DNA of 64,000 bases from Dechloromonas sp. ZY10 (GCF_041378895.1 NZ_CP144212.1:2403501-2467500); one strand, 5' to 3'. Shown: positions 1 through 9,854, counted from the stretch's first letter. Made by a program: numbers and translations. Notes: a model not told the origin generated them from the sequence alone.

Positions 1-643
1 GCTTGCCAGTGGCCAGCACCCGGATGAACTGCAGACAATGGTCGACCTGCTGACGACCAACGAGACCTATTTCTTCCGCGAACCCAAGCATTTCGACTTC
101 CTGATTGAGGAAATCTTGCGCCCTCGCCGCAATCCGGGGACCTTCCGGATTCTCAGTGCAGCCAGTTCGACCGGGGAAGAAGCCTACACGATGGCGATGG
201 TACTCGCCGAAAATCTCAAAAACAGCCCTTGGGAAGTGGTTGGAACCGACATCAGCACCCAGGTTCTGGAAAAGGCCCGGCGCGGCCACTATCCGCTGGA
301 GCGTAACGAAGGCATTCCCCCCGCCTATCTCTCCCGATACTGCCTGAAGGGTGTCCGTTCGCAGGAAGGCACCTTCCTGATCTCCAGCGAGTTGCGCAAG
401 CGGGTCAGCTTCCACCACCTCAATCTGACCCTGCCAGTCACTCAGGATCTGGGAATCTTCGAAGTGATCTTCCTGCGCAATGTGATGATCTATTTTGACT
501 CGGACACCAAGCGCAAGGTGGTAGGCAATCTGCTCCCCTTGCTGGCCCCGGGCGGATACCTGATCATAGGCCACTCGGAAACGCTGAACGGCATCAGCGA
601 TGGCCTGATCGCCCTGCGCCCGACCATTTACCAGAAAGCATAA
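1..643 (+). CDS. cheR: Chemotaxis protein methyltransferase CheR, 5' partial
   Basis: The frame is already open at base 2, so the N-terminus lies outside the window. CheR methylates glutamates on chemoreceptors with S-adenosylmethionine and opposes CheB in sensory adaptation. Visible motifs are the SAM-binding loop [14 protein letters not shown] (Ser where many family members have Cys before STGEE), the acidic strand GTDIS, and the [10 protein letters not shown] signature of the catalytic domain. The reading before the first internal ATG ([11 protein letters not shown]) also fits CheR, which argues against a start at base 38. The stop is two bases before cheB, so the genes are almost certainly co-transcribed. 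Other chemotaxis genes probably lie upstream. Confidence 0.95.
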   Translation, partial: LASGQHPDELQTMVDLLTTNETYFFREPKHFDFLIEEILRPRRNPGTFRILSAASSTGEEAYTMAMVLAENLKNSPWEVVGTDISTQVLEKARRGHYPLERNEGIPPAYLSRYCLKGVRSQEGTFLISSELRKRVSFHHLNLTLPVTQDLGIFEVIFLRNVMIYFDSDTKRKVVGNLLPLLAPGGYLIIGHSETLNGISDGLIALRPTIYQKA

Positions 644-645
644 GC

Positions 646-1755
646 ATGGCAGACAAAATCAAAGTCATGATCGTCGACGACTCCGCGCTGGTGCGGCAAG
701 TCGTTTCCCAGGCACTGGCCAAGGAGCCGGGGATCGAAGTAATCGCCACCGCCTCCGACCCGGTCTTTGCACTCGACAAGCTCAAGAGCCTGTGGCCGGA
801 CGTGATCGTGCTGGACATCGAAATGCCGCGCATGGACGGCATTTCCTTCCTCAAAAAAATCATGGCTGAACGGCCGACGCCGGTAATCATTTGCTCGTCG
901 CTCGCCGAAAAAGGCGCGCAGGCCACCTTTGACGCGATGGCAGCCGGCGCGGTCAGCATCATCACCAAACCCAAGGCTGGTCTCAAAGCCTTTCTCGAAG
1001 ACGCCTCGAACGACATCGCGCAAGCCGTCAGGGCCGCAGCCCGCGCCAACCTGCGCGCACTGACCCGGAGCAGCAGCGCCTCAAACACGGCTGCCGCAGC
1101 AGCCCTGGTCAACCGGCCCAAGATTTCCGCCGACGTGATGCTGCCCCCCGGCGGCAGTTCCACCGCGATGGCCCGCACCACCGACCAGCTGATCGCGATC
1201 GGCACCTCGACCGGCGGTACCCAGGCGCTCGAAGCAGTGCTGACCCGCCTGCCGTCGACCTGCCTGGGCATCGTCATCGTCCAGCACATGCCGGAAAAGT
1301 TCACCGCGATGTTTGCCGAACGCCTTAATGGCCTGTGCGAAATCGAGGTCCGCGAGGCCAGGAACGGCGACCGCGTGATGCCGGGGCGGGCGCTGATCGC
1401 GCCCGGCGGCAAGCACATGATGGTCAAGCGCAGCGGCGCCCAGTACATCGTCGATGTTGTCGACGGGCCGCTGGTCAACCGCCACAAGCCCTCGGTCGAC
1501 GTACTGTTCCGCTCGGTCGCCAAATTCGTCGGGGCCAATGCCCTGGGCGTCATCATGACCGGGATGGGTGACGACGGCGCGCGCGGCCTCAAGGAAATGA
1601 AGGACGCCGGTGCCAAGACCATCGCCCAGGACGAAGCCTCGTGCGTGGTCTTCGGCATGCCCAAGGAAGCAATCAAGCTCGGCGGTGCTGACCAGGTGAT
1701 GCCGCTGGAGCGGATTCCCGACGCCATGATTGCCTACACCCGCAGCAATCTCTGA
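646..1755 (+). CDS. cheB: Chemotaxis response regulator / protein-glutamate methylesterase CheB
   Basis: 369 residues, normal length for CheB, which removes methyl groups from (and deamidates) chemoreceptors when phosphorylated by CheA. The N-terminal receiver domain (about 1-125) has the acidic pair VDDS and the phosphoacceptor Asp57 in [12 protein letters not shown] linker of about 60 residues, rich in Ala and Ser, leads to the C-terminal esterase domain. The catalytic triad can be placed at Ser188 (GTSTGG), His214 (QHMPEKFT) and Asp310 (GMGDDG), with the same spacing (26 and 96) as in enterobacterial CheB. It follows cheR by two bases. Confidence 0.97.
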   Translation: MADKIKVMIVDDSALVRQVVSQALAKEPGIEVIATASDPVFALDKLKSLWPDVIVLDIEMPRMDGISFLKKIMAERPTPVIICSSLAEKGAQATFDAMAAGAVSIITKPKAGLKAFLEDASNDIAQAVRAAARANLRALTRSSSASNTAAAAALVNRPKISADVMLPPGGSSTAMARTTDQLIAIGTSTGGTQALEAVLTRLPSTCLGIVIVQHMPEKFTAMFAERLNGLCEIEVREARNGDRVMPGRALIAPGGKHMMVKRSGAQYIVDVVDGPLVNRHKPSVDVLFRSVAKFVGANALGVIMTGMGDDGARGLKEMKDAGAKTIAQDEASCVVFGMPKEAIKLGGADQVMPLERIPDAMIAYTRSNL

Positions 1756-1938
1756 GCCGACGGTCACTGCCGCCGATGCCGCAAGGCGGGGCATGAGCTC
1801 AGAAGAAATCCTTCTTTGCCGAGTCCCTGCCACCGACCTAAACTCGCATCGGATTTGCCCCCGGCATCACCCCACCGGGGCAACATTGCCGTGCATGGCA
1901 GTTTTGACCGTATGCTGATCATTCGAGGAGAGGGCGCA

Positions 1939-2703
1939 ATGCCGCTGACCGAACTGGCGCTTTATTTCAACAATATCCATCCCGCACAGGACAGCGCACT
2001 GTTCCCCAGTGGCCAAAGGATGGAAGCCTGGTTTCGCGAATACTTTCTCGGTTCGCTGTTCGAGCCGATTGTCGAACTGAGCAGCGGTCGCATTGTCGGC
2101 CATCAGGCCACCCTGACCGTGCGCGACCCAGGTGGCCAGTCGCTGAGTCGCGACCAAGCCTATGCGCTGTGCCGTGATACCGACGAAGTGGTACTGCTCG
2201 ACCGTCTTTGCCGGACCCTGCACGCACTCAACTTCCTGACCCAACGCCAGCATGCCGGCGGTTTCCTGCTGCTGCCGGTGCATCCCCGCCACCTGCTCGC
2301 CGTCCCCTGCCAGCACGGGCTGGTCTTCGAAGCCCTGCTGCGCCGCTGCGGGCTGGCTGCCGACGACATCGTCCTCGAAATCGGCCCGCACCCACTGCTG
2401 GCCGAGGAGCGGCTGGCAGCGGCCGTTGCCAGCTACCGCCAACGCGGCTACCGGATCAGCATCGCCAAACAACCGGAACAGCCGCAGGTCGAACGCAGCT
2501 TCACCCCCGATTTCATCAAGCGTAACCTCGCCGGCCTGCCCCCGCCGGCAGATGCTGACGCGCCGGCGCTGATCGTCGAGGAGATCGCCACGCCGGAGCA
2601 ACTGGAATACGCCCAGCGCTGTGGCGCCAGCTACGGTTGCGGCCCCCTGTTCGGGAGCGCACAGGCGCAGTGCCTGCCAACCCATCGCCCCCGCGCCGCC
2701 TGA
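1939..2703 (+). CDS. Degenerate EAL-domain protein, probably catalytically inactive
   Basis: 254 residues if translation starts at the ATG preceded by GAGGAGAGGG; the frame is open further upstream but lacks a ribosome site there. The fold reads as an EAL (c-di-GMP phosphodiesterase-like) domain: FEPIVELSSGRIVGHQATL matches the start of EAL domains, and DIVLEIGPHPL matches the central glutamate strand. The signature EAL is QAT, the usual Asn strand is LLLPVHP, and the DDFG segment is replaced by SIAKQP. Most metal-binding and catalytic residues are therefore missing, and the protein is more likely a binding or scaffold protein than an enzyme. It lies 183 bases after cheB. Family call is by motif reading only. 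Confidence 0.7.
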   Translation: MPLTELALYFNNIHPAQDSALFPSGQRMEAWFREYFLGSLFEPIVELSSGRIVGHQATLTVRDPGGQSLSRDQAYALCRDTDEVVLLDRLCRTLHALNFLTQRQHAGGFLLLPVHPRHLLAVPCQHGLVFEALLRRCGLAADDIVLEIGPHPLLAEERLAAAVASYRQRGYRISIAKQPEQPQVERSFTPDFIKRNLAGLPPPADADAPALIVEEIATPEQLEYAQRCGASYGCGPLFGSAQAQCLPTHRPRAA

Positions 2704-2755
2704 CACTGCGGGGCCGAGGCGGATACGCCGCCGTACCGCCGGCGGCATCCCTTCC

Positions 2756-4000
2756 TCAATCTGCCCGTCGCGGTTCGTTCGATGCCGCCAGCCACGCAGC
2801 CATCCCCCGGCCGGCAACGAAGCCGCTGGCCAGGCAGGCAGTCAGCAGGTAACCGCCGGTCGGCGCCTCCCAGTCAAGCATTTCGCCGGCACAGAACAGC
2901 CCGGGACAGGCCGTCAGCATCAGGTGCTCGTCAACCGCCGCGAACTCAACCCCGCCGGCACTGCTGATCGCCTCGTCGAGCGGCCGTGGCGCCACCAGCG
3001 GCAGCGCTAGGGCCTTGATCGCACGGGCCGCGCTTGCAGCCACGGTCAACGCTTCCGGCGAACAAAATTCACGCAGCAGCGCGGCCTTGACCCCTTCGAT
3101 CCCGGCCCGCCGACGCAGATGCGTCGCCAGCGAATCGCGGCCGCGCGGCCGCGCCAGTTCTGCAGTCAGCTTGTCGAGGCTGCGGCCGGGCGCCAAGTCG
3201 AGCATCAGCGCCGCCGTTCGCTGCTGCGCCAGCGCATCGCGCAGCGGTGCCGAGAGCGCATAGACCAGGCCGCCCTCGATACCGCCAGCAGTGATATTGA
3301 ATTCGCCCTGGCGCTCGTTGCCGCAAAAGCTGGCGACCACCGCCTTGACCGGGGCACCGGCAAAGCGCTCGCGAAAATAGGTGCTCCAGGCCACGTCGAA
3401 ACCGCAATTGGCTGGCTGCAGCGGCGCCACCGGGATTCCCCGTGCCTGCAACCAAGGCACCCAGGCGCCGTCGGAACCGAGCTTGGACCAACTGCCGCCG
3501 CCCAGCGCCAGCAGCACTGCATCGGCCGCGACCTCCACCTCGCCGTTCGGCGTCGCCAGGCGCAGCCCACGGGTCAGCGCTCCGTCCCCCTGCCACCCCA
3601 GCCAGCGGTGACGGACATGCAGACGCACCCCGCGTTCGCGCAGCCGGTGCAGCCAGGCGCGCAGTAGCGGCGCGGCTTTCATCTCGGTCGGAAAGACCCG
3701 TCCCGAGGTACCGACGAAGGAGGCAATTCCCAGCCCCTGCATCCAGGCGCGCAGGTCGTCCGGACCGAAAGCCGCGAGCAGCGGCGCGATCCGTTCGGCG
3801 GCGCGGCCGTAGCGGCCGATAAAGGCGGCACGCGGCTCGCTGTGGGTGATGTTCATGCCACCCTTGCCGGCCATCAGGAACTTGCGGCCCAACGAAGGCA
3901 TGGCGTCGAAAATATTGATTTCCAGCCCGTCGACCGTGGACAGTTGCTCGGCCGCCATCAAACCGGCCGGCCCGCCGCCGATGATTGCTACCCGCCGCAT
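2756..4000 (-). CDS. HI0933/YhiN-family FAD-dependent oxidoreductase
   Basis: 414 residues. The N-terminus has the dinucleotide-binding motif AIIGGGPAGLMAAE, followed by GRKFLMAGKGGMNITHS, typical of the HI0933-like (YhiN) flavoproteins. The C-terminus carries GLFCAGEMLDWEAPTGGYLL, the second FAD-contacting signature of this family. Members are predicted soluble flavoproteins of unknown reaction, distantly related to BaiN-type reductases. The start overlaps the end of the transglutaminase gene by 13 bases, so it is the last gene of a three-gene minus-strand unit. Whether it takes part in the ATP-grasp/transglutaminase pathway or is just co-transcribed cannot be told from the sequence. Confidence 0.88.
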   Translation of the reverse strand: MRRVAIIGGGPAGLMAAEQLSTVDGLEINIFDAMPSLGRKFLMAGKGGMNITHSEPRAAFIGRYGRAAERIAPLLAAFGPDDLRAWMQGLGIASFVGTSGRVFPTEMKAAPLLRAWLHRLRERGVRLHVRHRWLGWQGDGALTRGLRLATPNGEVEVAADAVLLALGGGSWSKLGSDGAWVPWLQARGIPVAPLQPANCGFDVAWSTYFRERFAGAPVKAVVASFCGNERQGEFNITAGGIEGGLVYALSAPLRDALAQQRTAALMLDLAPGRSLDKLTAELARPRGRDSLATHLRRRAGIEGVKAALLREFCSPEALTVAASAARAIKALALPLVAPRPLDEAISSAGGVEFAAVDEHLMLTACPGLFCAGEMLDWEAPTGGYLLTACLASGFVAGRGMAAWLAASNEPRRAD

Positions 4001-4962
4001 GCAGCTGCTCCCTCGCCCAATTGCGGCAGGCCGGGCGGCAGGCCTTCCTCGTCCAGCGGCACCACCGTCACCGCGACTTCCGGGGCCGGGCCACCGCCGC
4101 CGAGGACCACGCCGCGCAGCGGTGAGACATCGGAAAAATCGCGGCCAAACGCCAGCGTGATGTGCTCGGTATCGGGCAACAGGTTATTGGTCGGGTCAAA
4201 CTCGACCCAGGTCGCCGGCAACCTGTCGCTTCCCGGAACATACACCGCCACCCAGGCATGCGAAGCATCGGCGCCAATCAGCCTCGGCCTGCCTGGCGGC
4301 GGCCGGGTCAGCAGATAACCGCTGACATAGCGGGCGGCCAGGCCGAGCGCACGCAAGCATCCGATCATCAAATGGGCAAAGTCCTGGCAGACCCCCCGTT
4401 TCTTCTCCAAGACCTCAAGGATCGGTGTCGACACCGTGGTCGCCTGCGGATCAAACACAAACTCGCTGAAAATCTGCTCCATCAGCGCCGTGACCGCCTG
4501 CAATAGCGGGCGCCCTGGCGGAAAGCAGGGCGCCGCGAAGGCGGCCAGCTCGTGCTTGACCCGCACATGCGGACTCTCGAACAGAAACTGGCAGGCCTCC
4601 AGATCCTCGTCGCCGGGTGGCAGGCCCCGGTATGCCAGCCGATCGCGCACGCTTTCCCAAGCCGGCGAAGCCACCAGGTCGGGCATCGGACGCGTCTGCA
4701 AGGCCAGGGTCAGGGCCGAGCGGATGCATAGCGAGGCATGTGCCTGGTCAAATGCGACCCAACTCACTGGATTGCCAAAGGCATCGACACCGTCGCGCCG
4801 CCAGGATGGAGCCGGCAGAATCTCGACACATTGCAACTCGATCTGCTGCCACGCCAGCACGCGGGGCGACAAATGCAGTTGCTGGCGCGAAAGCGAAACT
4901 GGCGACGCATAGGCATAGCGGGTTTCGTGCAGAACGTGATAACGAACGGTGGCGGCAGTCAT
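3988..4962 (-). CDS. Transglutaminase-like cysteine peptidase family protein
   Basis: 324 residues. The N-terminal part (about 1-80) is the bacterial transglutaminase N domain, an RYHVLHETRYAYASPV opening shared with the large protein at 28163-31510. The papain-like transglutaminase core has a catalytic Cys192 in RGVCQDFAHL, His235 in ASHAWVAV and Asp256 in VEFDPTNN. No signal peptide is seen, so it is probably cytoplasmic. It sits three bases after the ATP-grasp/alpha-E fusion gene, the usual partner of this family. Bacterial members are thought to act as peptidases or acyl transferases on a peptide product; the real substrate is unknown. Confidence 0.9.
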   Translation of the reverse strand: MTAATVRYHVLHETRYAYASPVSLSRQQLHLSPRVLAWQQIELQCVEILPAPSWRRDGVDAFGNPVSWVAFDQAHASLCIRSALTLALQTRPMPDLVASPAWESVRDRLAYRGLPPGDEDLEACQFLFESPHVRVKHELAAFAAPCFPPGRPLLQAVTALMEQIFSEFVFDPQATTVSTPILEVLEKKRGVCQDFAHLMIGCLRALGLAARYVSGYLLTRPPPGRPRLIGADASHAWVAVYVPGSDRLPATWVEFDPTNNLLPDTEHITLAFGRDFSDVSPLRGVVLGGGGPAPEVAVTVVPLDEEGLPPGLPQLGEGAAACGG

Positions 4963-4965
4963 GAT

Positions 4966-7470
4966 CTACAGGGCCAGAGTTGAGCGGGCCTGCTCGTCGC
5001 AGTGCGTGAAATGCCGCATCGCCAGCACATCCGACAGGCTGGCGGCAGCCGCCGCCAGGTGGTCCAGACACCCGGCCAGCTGCACTGCCGCCGCCTGCGG
5101 CGCCCGCTCGAAACTGACCAGCGGAAAATTCAGCAAAGCCTCGGCAGCACTGGCCAGGACGGTTGCCGGCGGCGACCCCAGCTCGCGCTGCAGGCGTTCG
5201 AGATAGCGCGTCAGCACCTCGACCTGGCCAGCTACCGCATGCGGATTGCTGGCATCGAAGACCAGCAGATCGACCAGCGGCAACAACTCCGGGGGCCGCG
5301 AGTAGCGCGAACGATAGGTGATGATCGAGTCCGCCAGTTCAAGCAGGCCCTCCATGCTGTCGCGATCGGTGCTGCCCAGGTGGCGGAGAAAGTCGGCGAG
5401 CATCCGGGCCAGGAAGATCAGGCGCTCGATGCGGCGCCCAACCATCAGGAAGCGCCAACCATCGTCACGAGTCATGTTGTCCATGGCAAACCCGTTCAGC
5501 GAGGCCGACACTGCCAGCACCCCGTCAAGAAAGGCCAGACTCTCACCCAGACCGGAAGCGCTCTGACGGGCCAGGGCAAAGACCTGCAGATCGCGCTGCA
5601 GACGACTCAGCACCTGCCAGTGATCCTGCGACAAGCGCTCGCGAACCTGGCCGGCGGCACGCAACAAGGCCCGGATCGCACTGTGCAGGCCACCACCGAG
5701 ACGGGGATCATGGACCGCCCGCAACAGGACGTGTTCGTCTCCTTGCACGGAGTCTGCCTGAGCGGCAGGAATCACGCCCAAGGTACCAGCCAGGCGTAAC
5801 AACCCGGCAACCGCCGGCGTCCGCTCGCCGGTGGTATCGACCAACCGGGCCAGCGCCACCCGCAATAGCCGCGCACAATCGTCAAAACGCTCGGAATAGC
5901 GCCCGAGCCAGAACAGATTTTCCACCGCCCGCGAACTCAACGGCCCGCCAGCCCTGACCAGATCGCGAACGCCGAGCGAAGGTTTAAGCAGCGAAAACTC
6001 GCTGACCGGCCCGTCGGAGAGCACCCAGGCGTCCTTCGATGCCCCTCCCCGTTGCATCGAAATCACCCGCTCGTTCACCGCGCCGCCAACCCGTGCCAGG
6101 CCGCCCGGCATCACCGCGTAACCGTCGGGTGTTGCCACTGCGTGCACCCGCAACCCCACCGGGCGGGCAAGCAGCCGCCGTTCGTGGCTACGGCTCCAGA
6201 TCGGCGCCTGCGCCAGTTCGATCACTTCCTGCGCGACGTAGGCGTGCGGCCGCGCCTCGATCCGGTGCAGCAACTCGCTGCGCTCGGCGACGGACAATTC
6301 GCCGGCAAACACCGGCGCCAGCCGCTGGGTCGGGTAAGCCGCCTTGATCACCAGTTGCGGCAAATGCTTGCGTACGTAGTCGAGCGCTGGTCGTTCTCCG
6401 CACCACCAGGTCGCGACCGAGGGCATCGCCAGGGTTTCGCCGAGCAGCCGCTCACAGGCGCCGGGCAGGAAACCCATCAGCGCGCCGGAACCAAGCAAGC
6501 CGCTACCGAGCGCGTTGGCCACCAGTACCCGGCCGGCCCGCACGGCATTGAGCAGGCCGGGCACGCCCAGCGCCGATTCGCCGCGCAATTCGAGCGGATC
6601 GCAGTAATCGTCGTCGAGCCGGCGCAGGATCACATGTACCCGCTGCAAGCCGCTCAAGGTTTTGAGATAAACCGCATCGCCGCGCACGGTCAGATCCTGC
6701 CCCTCGACCAGCGGAAAACCAAGATAACGGGCGAGGTAGACGTGCTCGAAATAGGTTTCGTTGTACGGCCCCGGAGTGAGCAGCACGATCCGCGGCTGCT
6801 CATCGCCGGCCACCGGCGCCAAGGCAGCCAGTCCCTCGCGCTGGCGACGGAAGAAATCGGCAAGATGCTGCACGCGCAGGTCACGAAACAATTGCGGAAA
6901 GACACGCGAGACGATCAGCCGGTTTTCCAGCGCGTAGCCGGCTCCGGAGGGTGCCTGGGTACGGTCGGCAATCACCCACCAGCGGCCGTCGGGCGAGCGC
7001 GCCAGATCGACCGCGTACTGGTGCAGCCAGACGTCGCCGGGCGGACGCAAGCCCTGACACGGCCACAGATAGCCATGCTGACCATAGACCAGAGCCGGCG
7101 GCAGCAGCCCTTCGGCGAGCAAGCGACGGGGGCCGTAAAGGTCACCCAGGATCGCGTTGAGCAGGCGCGCGCGCTGCGCTACTGCGGCTTCGATCTGCGC
7201 CCACTCGGCAGGCGGAATGATCAACGGCAGCGGATCGAGGGCCCAGGGCCGGTCGGCACCGTCGGGATCGGCATAGACGTTGTAAGCGACACCGTTTTCG
7301 AGAATCCGGCGATCAGCAAAATCGAGCCGCAGGCGCATCTCCTCCGGCGTTGCTTCGTCAAGATGTGCGAACAGGCGCCGCCAATGCGGCCGGACGCTGC
7401 CGTCGGCGGCGAGCATTTCGTCGTAACGGCGGGGATTACGGGGATAAATCGCGAGAAGCGTGCGGGCCAT
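4966..7470 (-). CDS. Circularly permuted ATP-grasp / alpha-E domain fusion protein
   Basis: 834 residues. The first about 500 match the circularly permuted type 2 ATP-grasp family: YADPDGADRPWALDPLPLII, then TPGPYNETYFEHVYLARYLG, and DDDYCDPLELR with GVPGLLNAVRAGRVLVANALG. From about residue 515 the all-helical alpha-E domain begins (SSRAVENLFWLGRYSERFDD). The same two modules are separate genes at 33292-34704 and 32324-33274. ATP-grasp enzymes ligate a carboxylate to an amine through an acylphosphate; alpha-E is presumed to be a partner or substrate-handling domain. The start has only a weak ribosome site. Function is predicted from family context; no product is established. Confidence 0.9.
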   Translation of the reverse strand: MARTLLAIYPRNPRRYDEMLAADGSVRPHWRRLFAHLDEATPEEMRLRLDFADRRILENGVAYNVYADPDGADRPWALDPLPLIIPPAEWAQIEAAVAQRARLLNAILGDLYGPRRLLAEGLLPPALVYGQHGYLWPCQGLRPPGDVWLHQYAVDLARSPDGRWWVIADRTQAPSGAGYALENRLIVSRVFPQLFRDLRVQHLADFFRRQREGLAALAPVAGDEQPRIVLLTPGPYNETYFEHVYLARYLGFPLVEGQDLTVRGDAVYLKTLSGLQRVHVILRRLDDDYCDPLELRGESALGVPGLLNAVRAGRVLVANALGSGLLGSGALMGFLPGACERLLGETLAMPSVATWWCGERPALDYVRKHLPQLVIKAAYPTQRLAPVFAGELSVAERSELLHRIEARPHAYVAQEVIELAQAPIWSRSHERRLLARPVGLRVHAVATPDGYAVMPGGLARVGGAVNERVISMQRGGASKDAWVLSDGPVSEFSLLKPSLGVRDLVRAGGPLSSRAVENLFWLGRYSERFDDCARLLRVALARLVDTTGERTPAVAGLLRLAGTLGVIPAAQADSVQGDEHVLLRAVHDPRLGGGLHSAIRALLRAAGQVRERLSQDHWQVLSRLQRDLQVFALARQSASGLGESLAFLDGVLAVSASLNGFAMDNMTRDDGWRFLMVGRRIERLIFLARMLADFLRHLGSTDRDSMEGLLELADSIITYRSRYSRPPELLPLVDLLVFDASNPHAVAGQVEVLTRYLERLQRELGSPPATVLASAAEALLNFPLVSFERAPQAAAVQLAGCLDHLAAAAASLSDVLAMRHFTHCDEQARSTLAL

Positions 7471-7654
7471 GCTGCCGGTCGATCAAGATAAGCACCGGCC
7501 GGGAGCCGGAAAGTCAGAAGCGCGCCCGAACCAGGGCCAGGCGGAAGTCTAACGTAAACCCGGGCGTCGACTGCGGCTGCGGGTTTGCGGCAACGCATCC
7601 GTTACCGACTTTGGGCTAAGCTGACGAGCCTTGCCGTCCTTCCTGCCTCCCCCA

Positions 7655-9817
7655 ATGCCGCCCGCCTCCCGCCTGCCCCTGCGCACCGCCCTGTTACCGC
7701 TGCTGCCCGTGCTGCTCGGACTCCTGCTGCTGGTGCTCGACCCGGTCCCGCTGCAAGGCCTGCGCCATGCGCTGTTCGACCAGTACCAGCGCTGGCAGCC
7801 ACGAGAAACGAGCGAAGTACCGGTACGGGTGGTCGATATTGACGACGCCAGCCTGGCGCGCCTTGGCCAATGGCCGTGGCCGCGCACCCGGATCGCCGAA
7901 CTGCTGGCCCGGCTGCAAACAGCCGGTGCCGCCAGCATCGGCTTCGACGTGGTATTTGCCGAAGCTGACCGAAGCTCGCCGCTGACCGCCAGCAGTGAGT
8001 GGCCACTGACACCAGAACTCAAGCGCCATCTGGTCAGCCTGCCCGACCACGATGCGGTACTGGGCGAGCGCCTGAGCCAGAGCGGGGCCATTCTCGGCTT
8101 TGCCGTCAGCCAGCCGGAAAATGCGGCGATTGCCGCGTCGACCGTGGAATTGCCACCGCCGCCCTCGCCCGCCCGCTTCATCGAGGCGGGTCAGGACGCC
8201 AGTGCCCGCCTGCCAGCCTTTGCCGCTGCCATCGCACCGATACCGCAGCTTGCCGCAGCCGCCGGCGGCCACGGCGGACTGGCCTTCATTCCCGACCGCG
8301 ACGGGATCGTCCGCCGCGTGCCGCTGGCGCTGAGAGTGGCCGGCGAACTGCGTCCGACCCTGGTCAGCGAAACCCTGCGCAGCGCACTCGAGACCCGCAA
8401 CCTGATCCTGCGCGCCGAAGGTGGCCAGCTGCGCGAAATCCGCATCGGCGACCGGAGTATCCCGACCACGCCGAGCGGCGAATTGTGGATGCACTACGCG
8501 GCACCTGAATCGGGACGCCGGCTGCCGGCCTGGCAGGTACTGGCGGGTCAGGCCGACCCGGCACTCCTGGCCGGCCACATCGTGTTGATCGGCACCTCAG
8601 CCAGCGGCCTGATGGACCTGCGCTTCACCCCGCTTGGGCAGATTGTTCCGGGCATCGACATCCATGCTCAGGCGCTGGAGCAGATCCTCGCCGGCCAGTT
8701 CCTGCAGCGCCCGGCCTGGGCGACCGCCGGCGAAGCCCTGGCTCTGCTAGTTGCCGGGCTGCTTGCCGGAATGCTCGGCCTGCGCCGCAAAGCGCTACCT
8801 GCTGCCATCTTGAGCCTGAGCCTGACCGGTGCGCTGTTCGCCGGCAGCTGGCTGAGCTTCCGCCACACCGGCCTGCTGCTCGATGCTGCCTTGCCGGCAC
8901 TGACCGTGCTCGCTGCCTTCGCCGTCGGCAGCCTGGTACACCACCGGCAAAGCGAACGCGAACAGCGCCGGGTGCGCACCGCCTTTGCCCGCTACGTCTC
9001 GCCCAACCGCGTTGCCCATCTGCTCGCCCATCCGGAAGCGCTGCAACTCGGCGGCGAACGTCGCCAGTGCAGCTTCGTGTTCACCGACCTCGCCGGATTC
9101 ACCACGCTGATGGAAAAAATCGATCCGGCGCAAGCGGTCGAACTGCTCAATGCCTACCTCGATGAAATGATCGCCATCGCCTTCCGTCACGAAGGCACGC
9201 TCGACCGGATCGTCGGCGATGCGGTGGCGATCATGTTCTCGGCACCGCTGCCGCAACCCGACCACGCAGCCCGCGCCCTGGCCTGTGCCCGGGAAATGGC
9301 GGTATTCGCAGACCGCTACGCAGCCACCCTGCAGGCGCGCGGAATCGCCTTCGGTCATACCCGGATCGGCATCCACAGCGGCGAAGTAATCGTCGGCAAC
9401 TTCGGCGGCAAGCACATCTTCGACTACCGGGCGCTGGGCGACCCGGTCAACACCGCCGCCCGGCTGGAGAGCGTCAACAAGCAACTCGGCACCCGCCTTT
9501 GCGTTTCGGCGGCAACGCTGGCCGACTGTCCGGAAACCGCCGTCCGTCCGGTCGGACGGCTGGTGCTCAAGGGCAAGAGCGAGGCACTGGCAGTGTTCGA
9601 ACCGCTACCGCCGGAACTTCCTGCCGGCTACGCCCCAACTGCCGAATACTGTGCCGCCCATGCCATGCTCAACAGCCAGTCCGCCAACCCTGAGCAAACG
9701 CTCGCACTATTTGCTGCGTTGCTCAGACAATGGCCAGACGATCCACTGGTCAGGCTTCACTGGCAACGCCTGCAAGCCGGCGAAAGCGGCGACCTGCTGG
9801 TGATGCAGGCCAAGTAG
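7655..9817 (+). CDS. CHASE2-domain class III adenylate/guanylate cyclase
   Basis: 720 residues from the ATG; a TTG 24 bases upstream is possible. Order: an N-terminal membrane helix (about 6-24), an extracytoplasmic CHASE2 sensor domain (about 35-330), three closely spaced membrane helices (about 350-440), and a C-terminal class III cyclase domain. The cyclase shows FTDLAGFTTLM (metal Asp), IVGDAVAIMF (second Asp), GIHSGEVIVGNFG, and ALGDPVNTAARLE with the transition-state Asn and Arg. Where many bacterial adenylate cyclases read LDK before the GD motif, this one reads LDR, so substrate preference is uncertain. It probably makes cyclic nucleotide in response to an outside signal. It converges on the OmpA/FecR pair. 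Confidence 0.92.
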   Translation: MPPASRLPLRTALLPLLPVLLGLLLLVLDPVPLQGLRHALFDQYQRWQPRETSEVPVRVVDIDDASLARLGQWPWPRTRIAELLARLQTAGAASIGFDVVFAEADRSSPLTASSEWPLTPELKRHLVSLPDHDAVLGERLSQSGAILGFAVSQPENAAIAASTVELPPPPSPARFIEAGQDASARLPAFAAAIAPIPQLAAAAGGHGGLAFIPDRDGIVRRVPLALRVAGELRPTLVSETLRSALETRNLILRAEGGQLREIRIGDRSIPTTPSGELWMHYAAPESGRRLPAWQVLAGQADPALLAGHIVLIGTSASGLMDLRFTPLGQIVPGIDIHAQALEQILAGQFLQRPAWATAGEALALLVAGLLAGMLGLRRKALPAAILSLSLTGALFAGSWLSFRHTGLLLDAALPALTVLAAFAVGSLVHHRQSEREQRRVRTAFARYVSPNRVAHLLAHPEALQLGGERRQCSFVFTDLAGFTTLMEKIDPAQAVELLNAYLDEMIAIAFRHEGTLDRIVGDAVAIMFSAPLPQPDHAARALACAREMAVFADRYAATLQARGIAFGHTRIGIHSGEVIVGNFGGKHIFDYRALGDPVNTAARLESVNKQLGTRLCVSAATLADCPETAVRPVGRLVLKGKSEALAVFEPLPPELPAGYAPTAEYCAAHAMLNSQSANPEQTLALFAALLRQWPDDPLVRLHWQRLQAGESGDLLVMQAK

Positions 9818-9836
9818 AGCGGTATTGATGCGCTTG

Positions 9837-9854
9837 TTCACGGTCGACCGTGAA
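9837..9854. repeat. Palindrome with core CACGGTCGACCGTG
   Basis: The perfect 18-base palindrome TTCACGGTCGACCGTGAA lies in the convergent gap between the cyclase and the OmpA lipoprotein gene, 19 bases past the cyclase stop. The same 18 bases recur at 28129-28146 and 40645-40662, with a one-base variant at 53352-53369. Unlike those copies it is not extended by long matching arms. It could end cyclase transcription or be a protein-binding site. Confidence 0.85.

Noticed and set aside
594..1727. Long minus-strand open frame opposite cheB
   Set aside because: High-GC codon bias leaves the opposite strand open; the product has no domain and cheB is certain.
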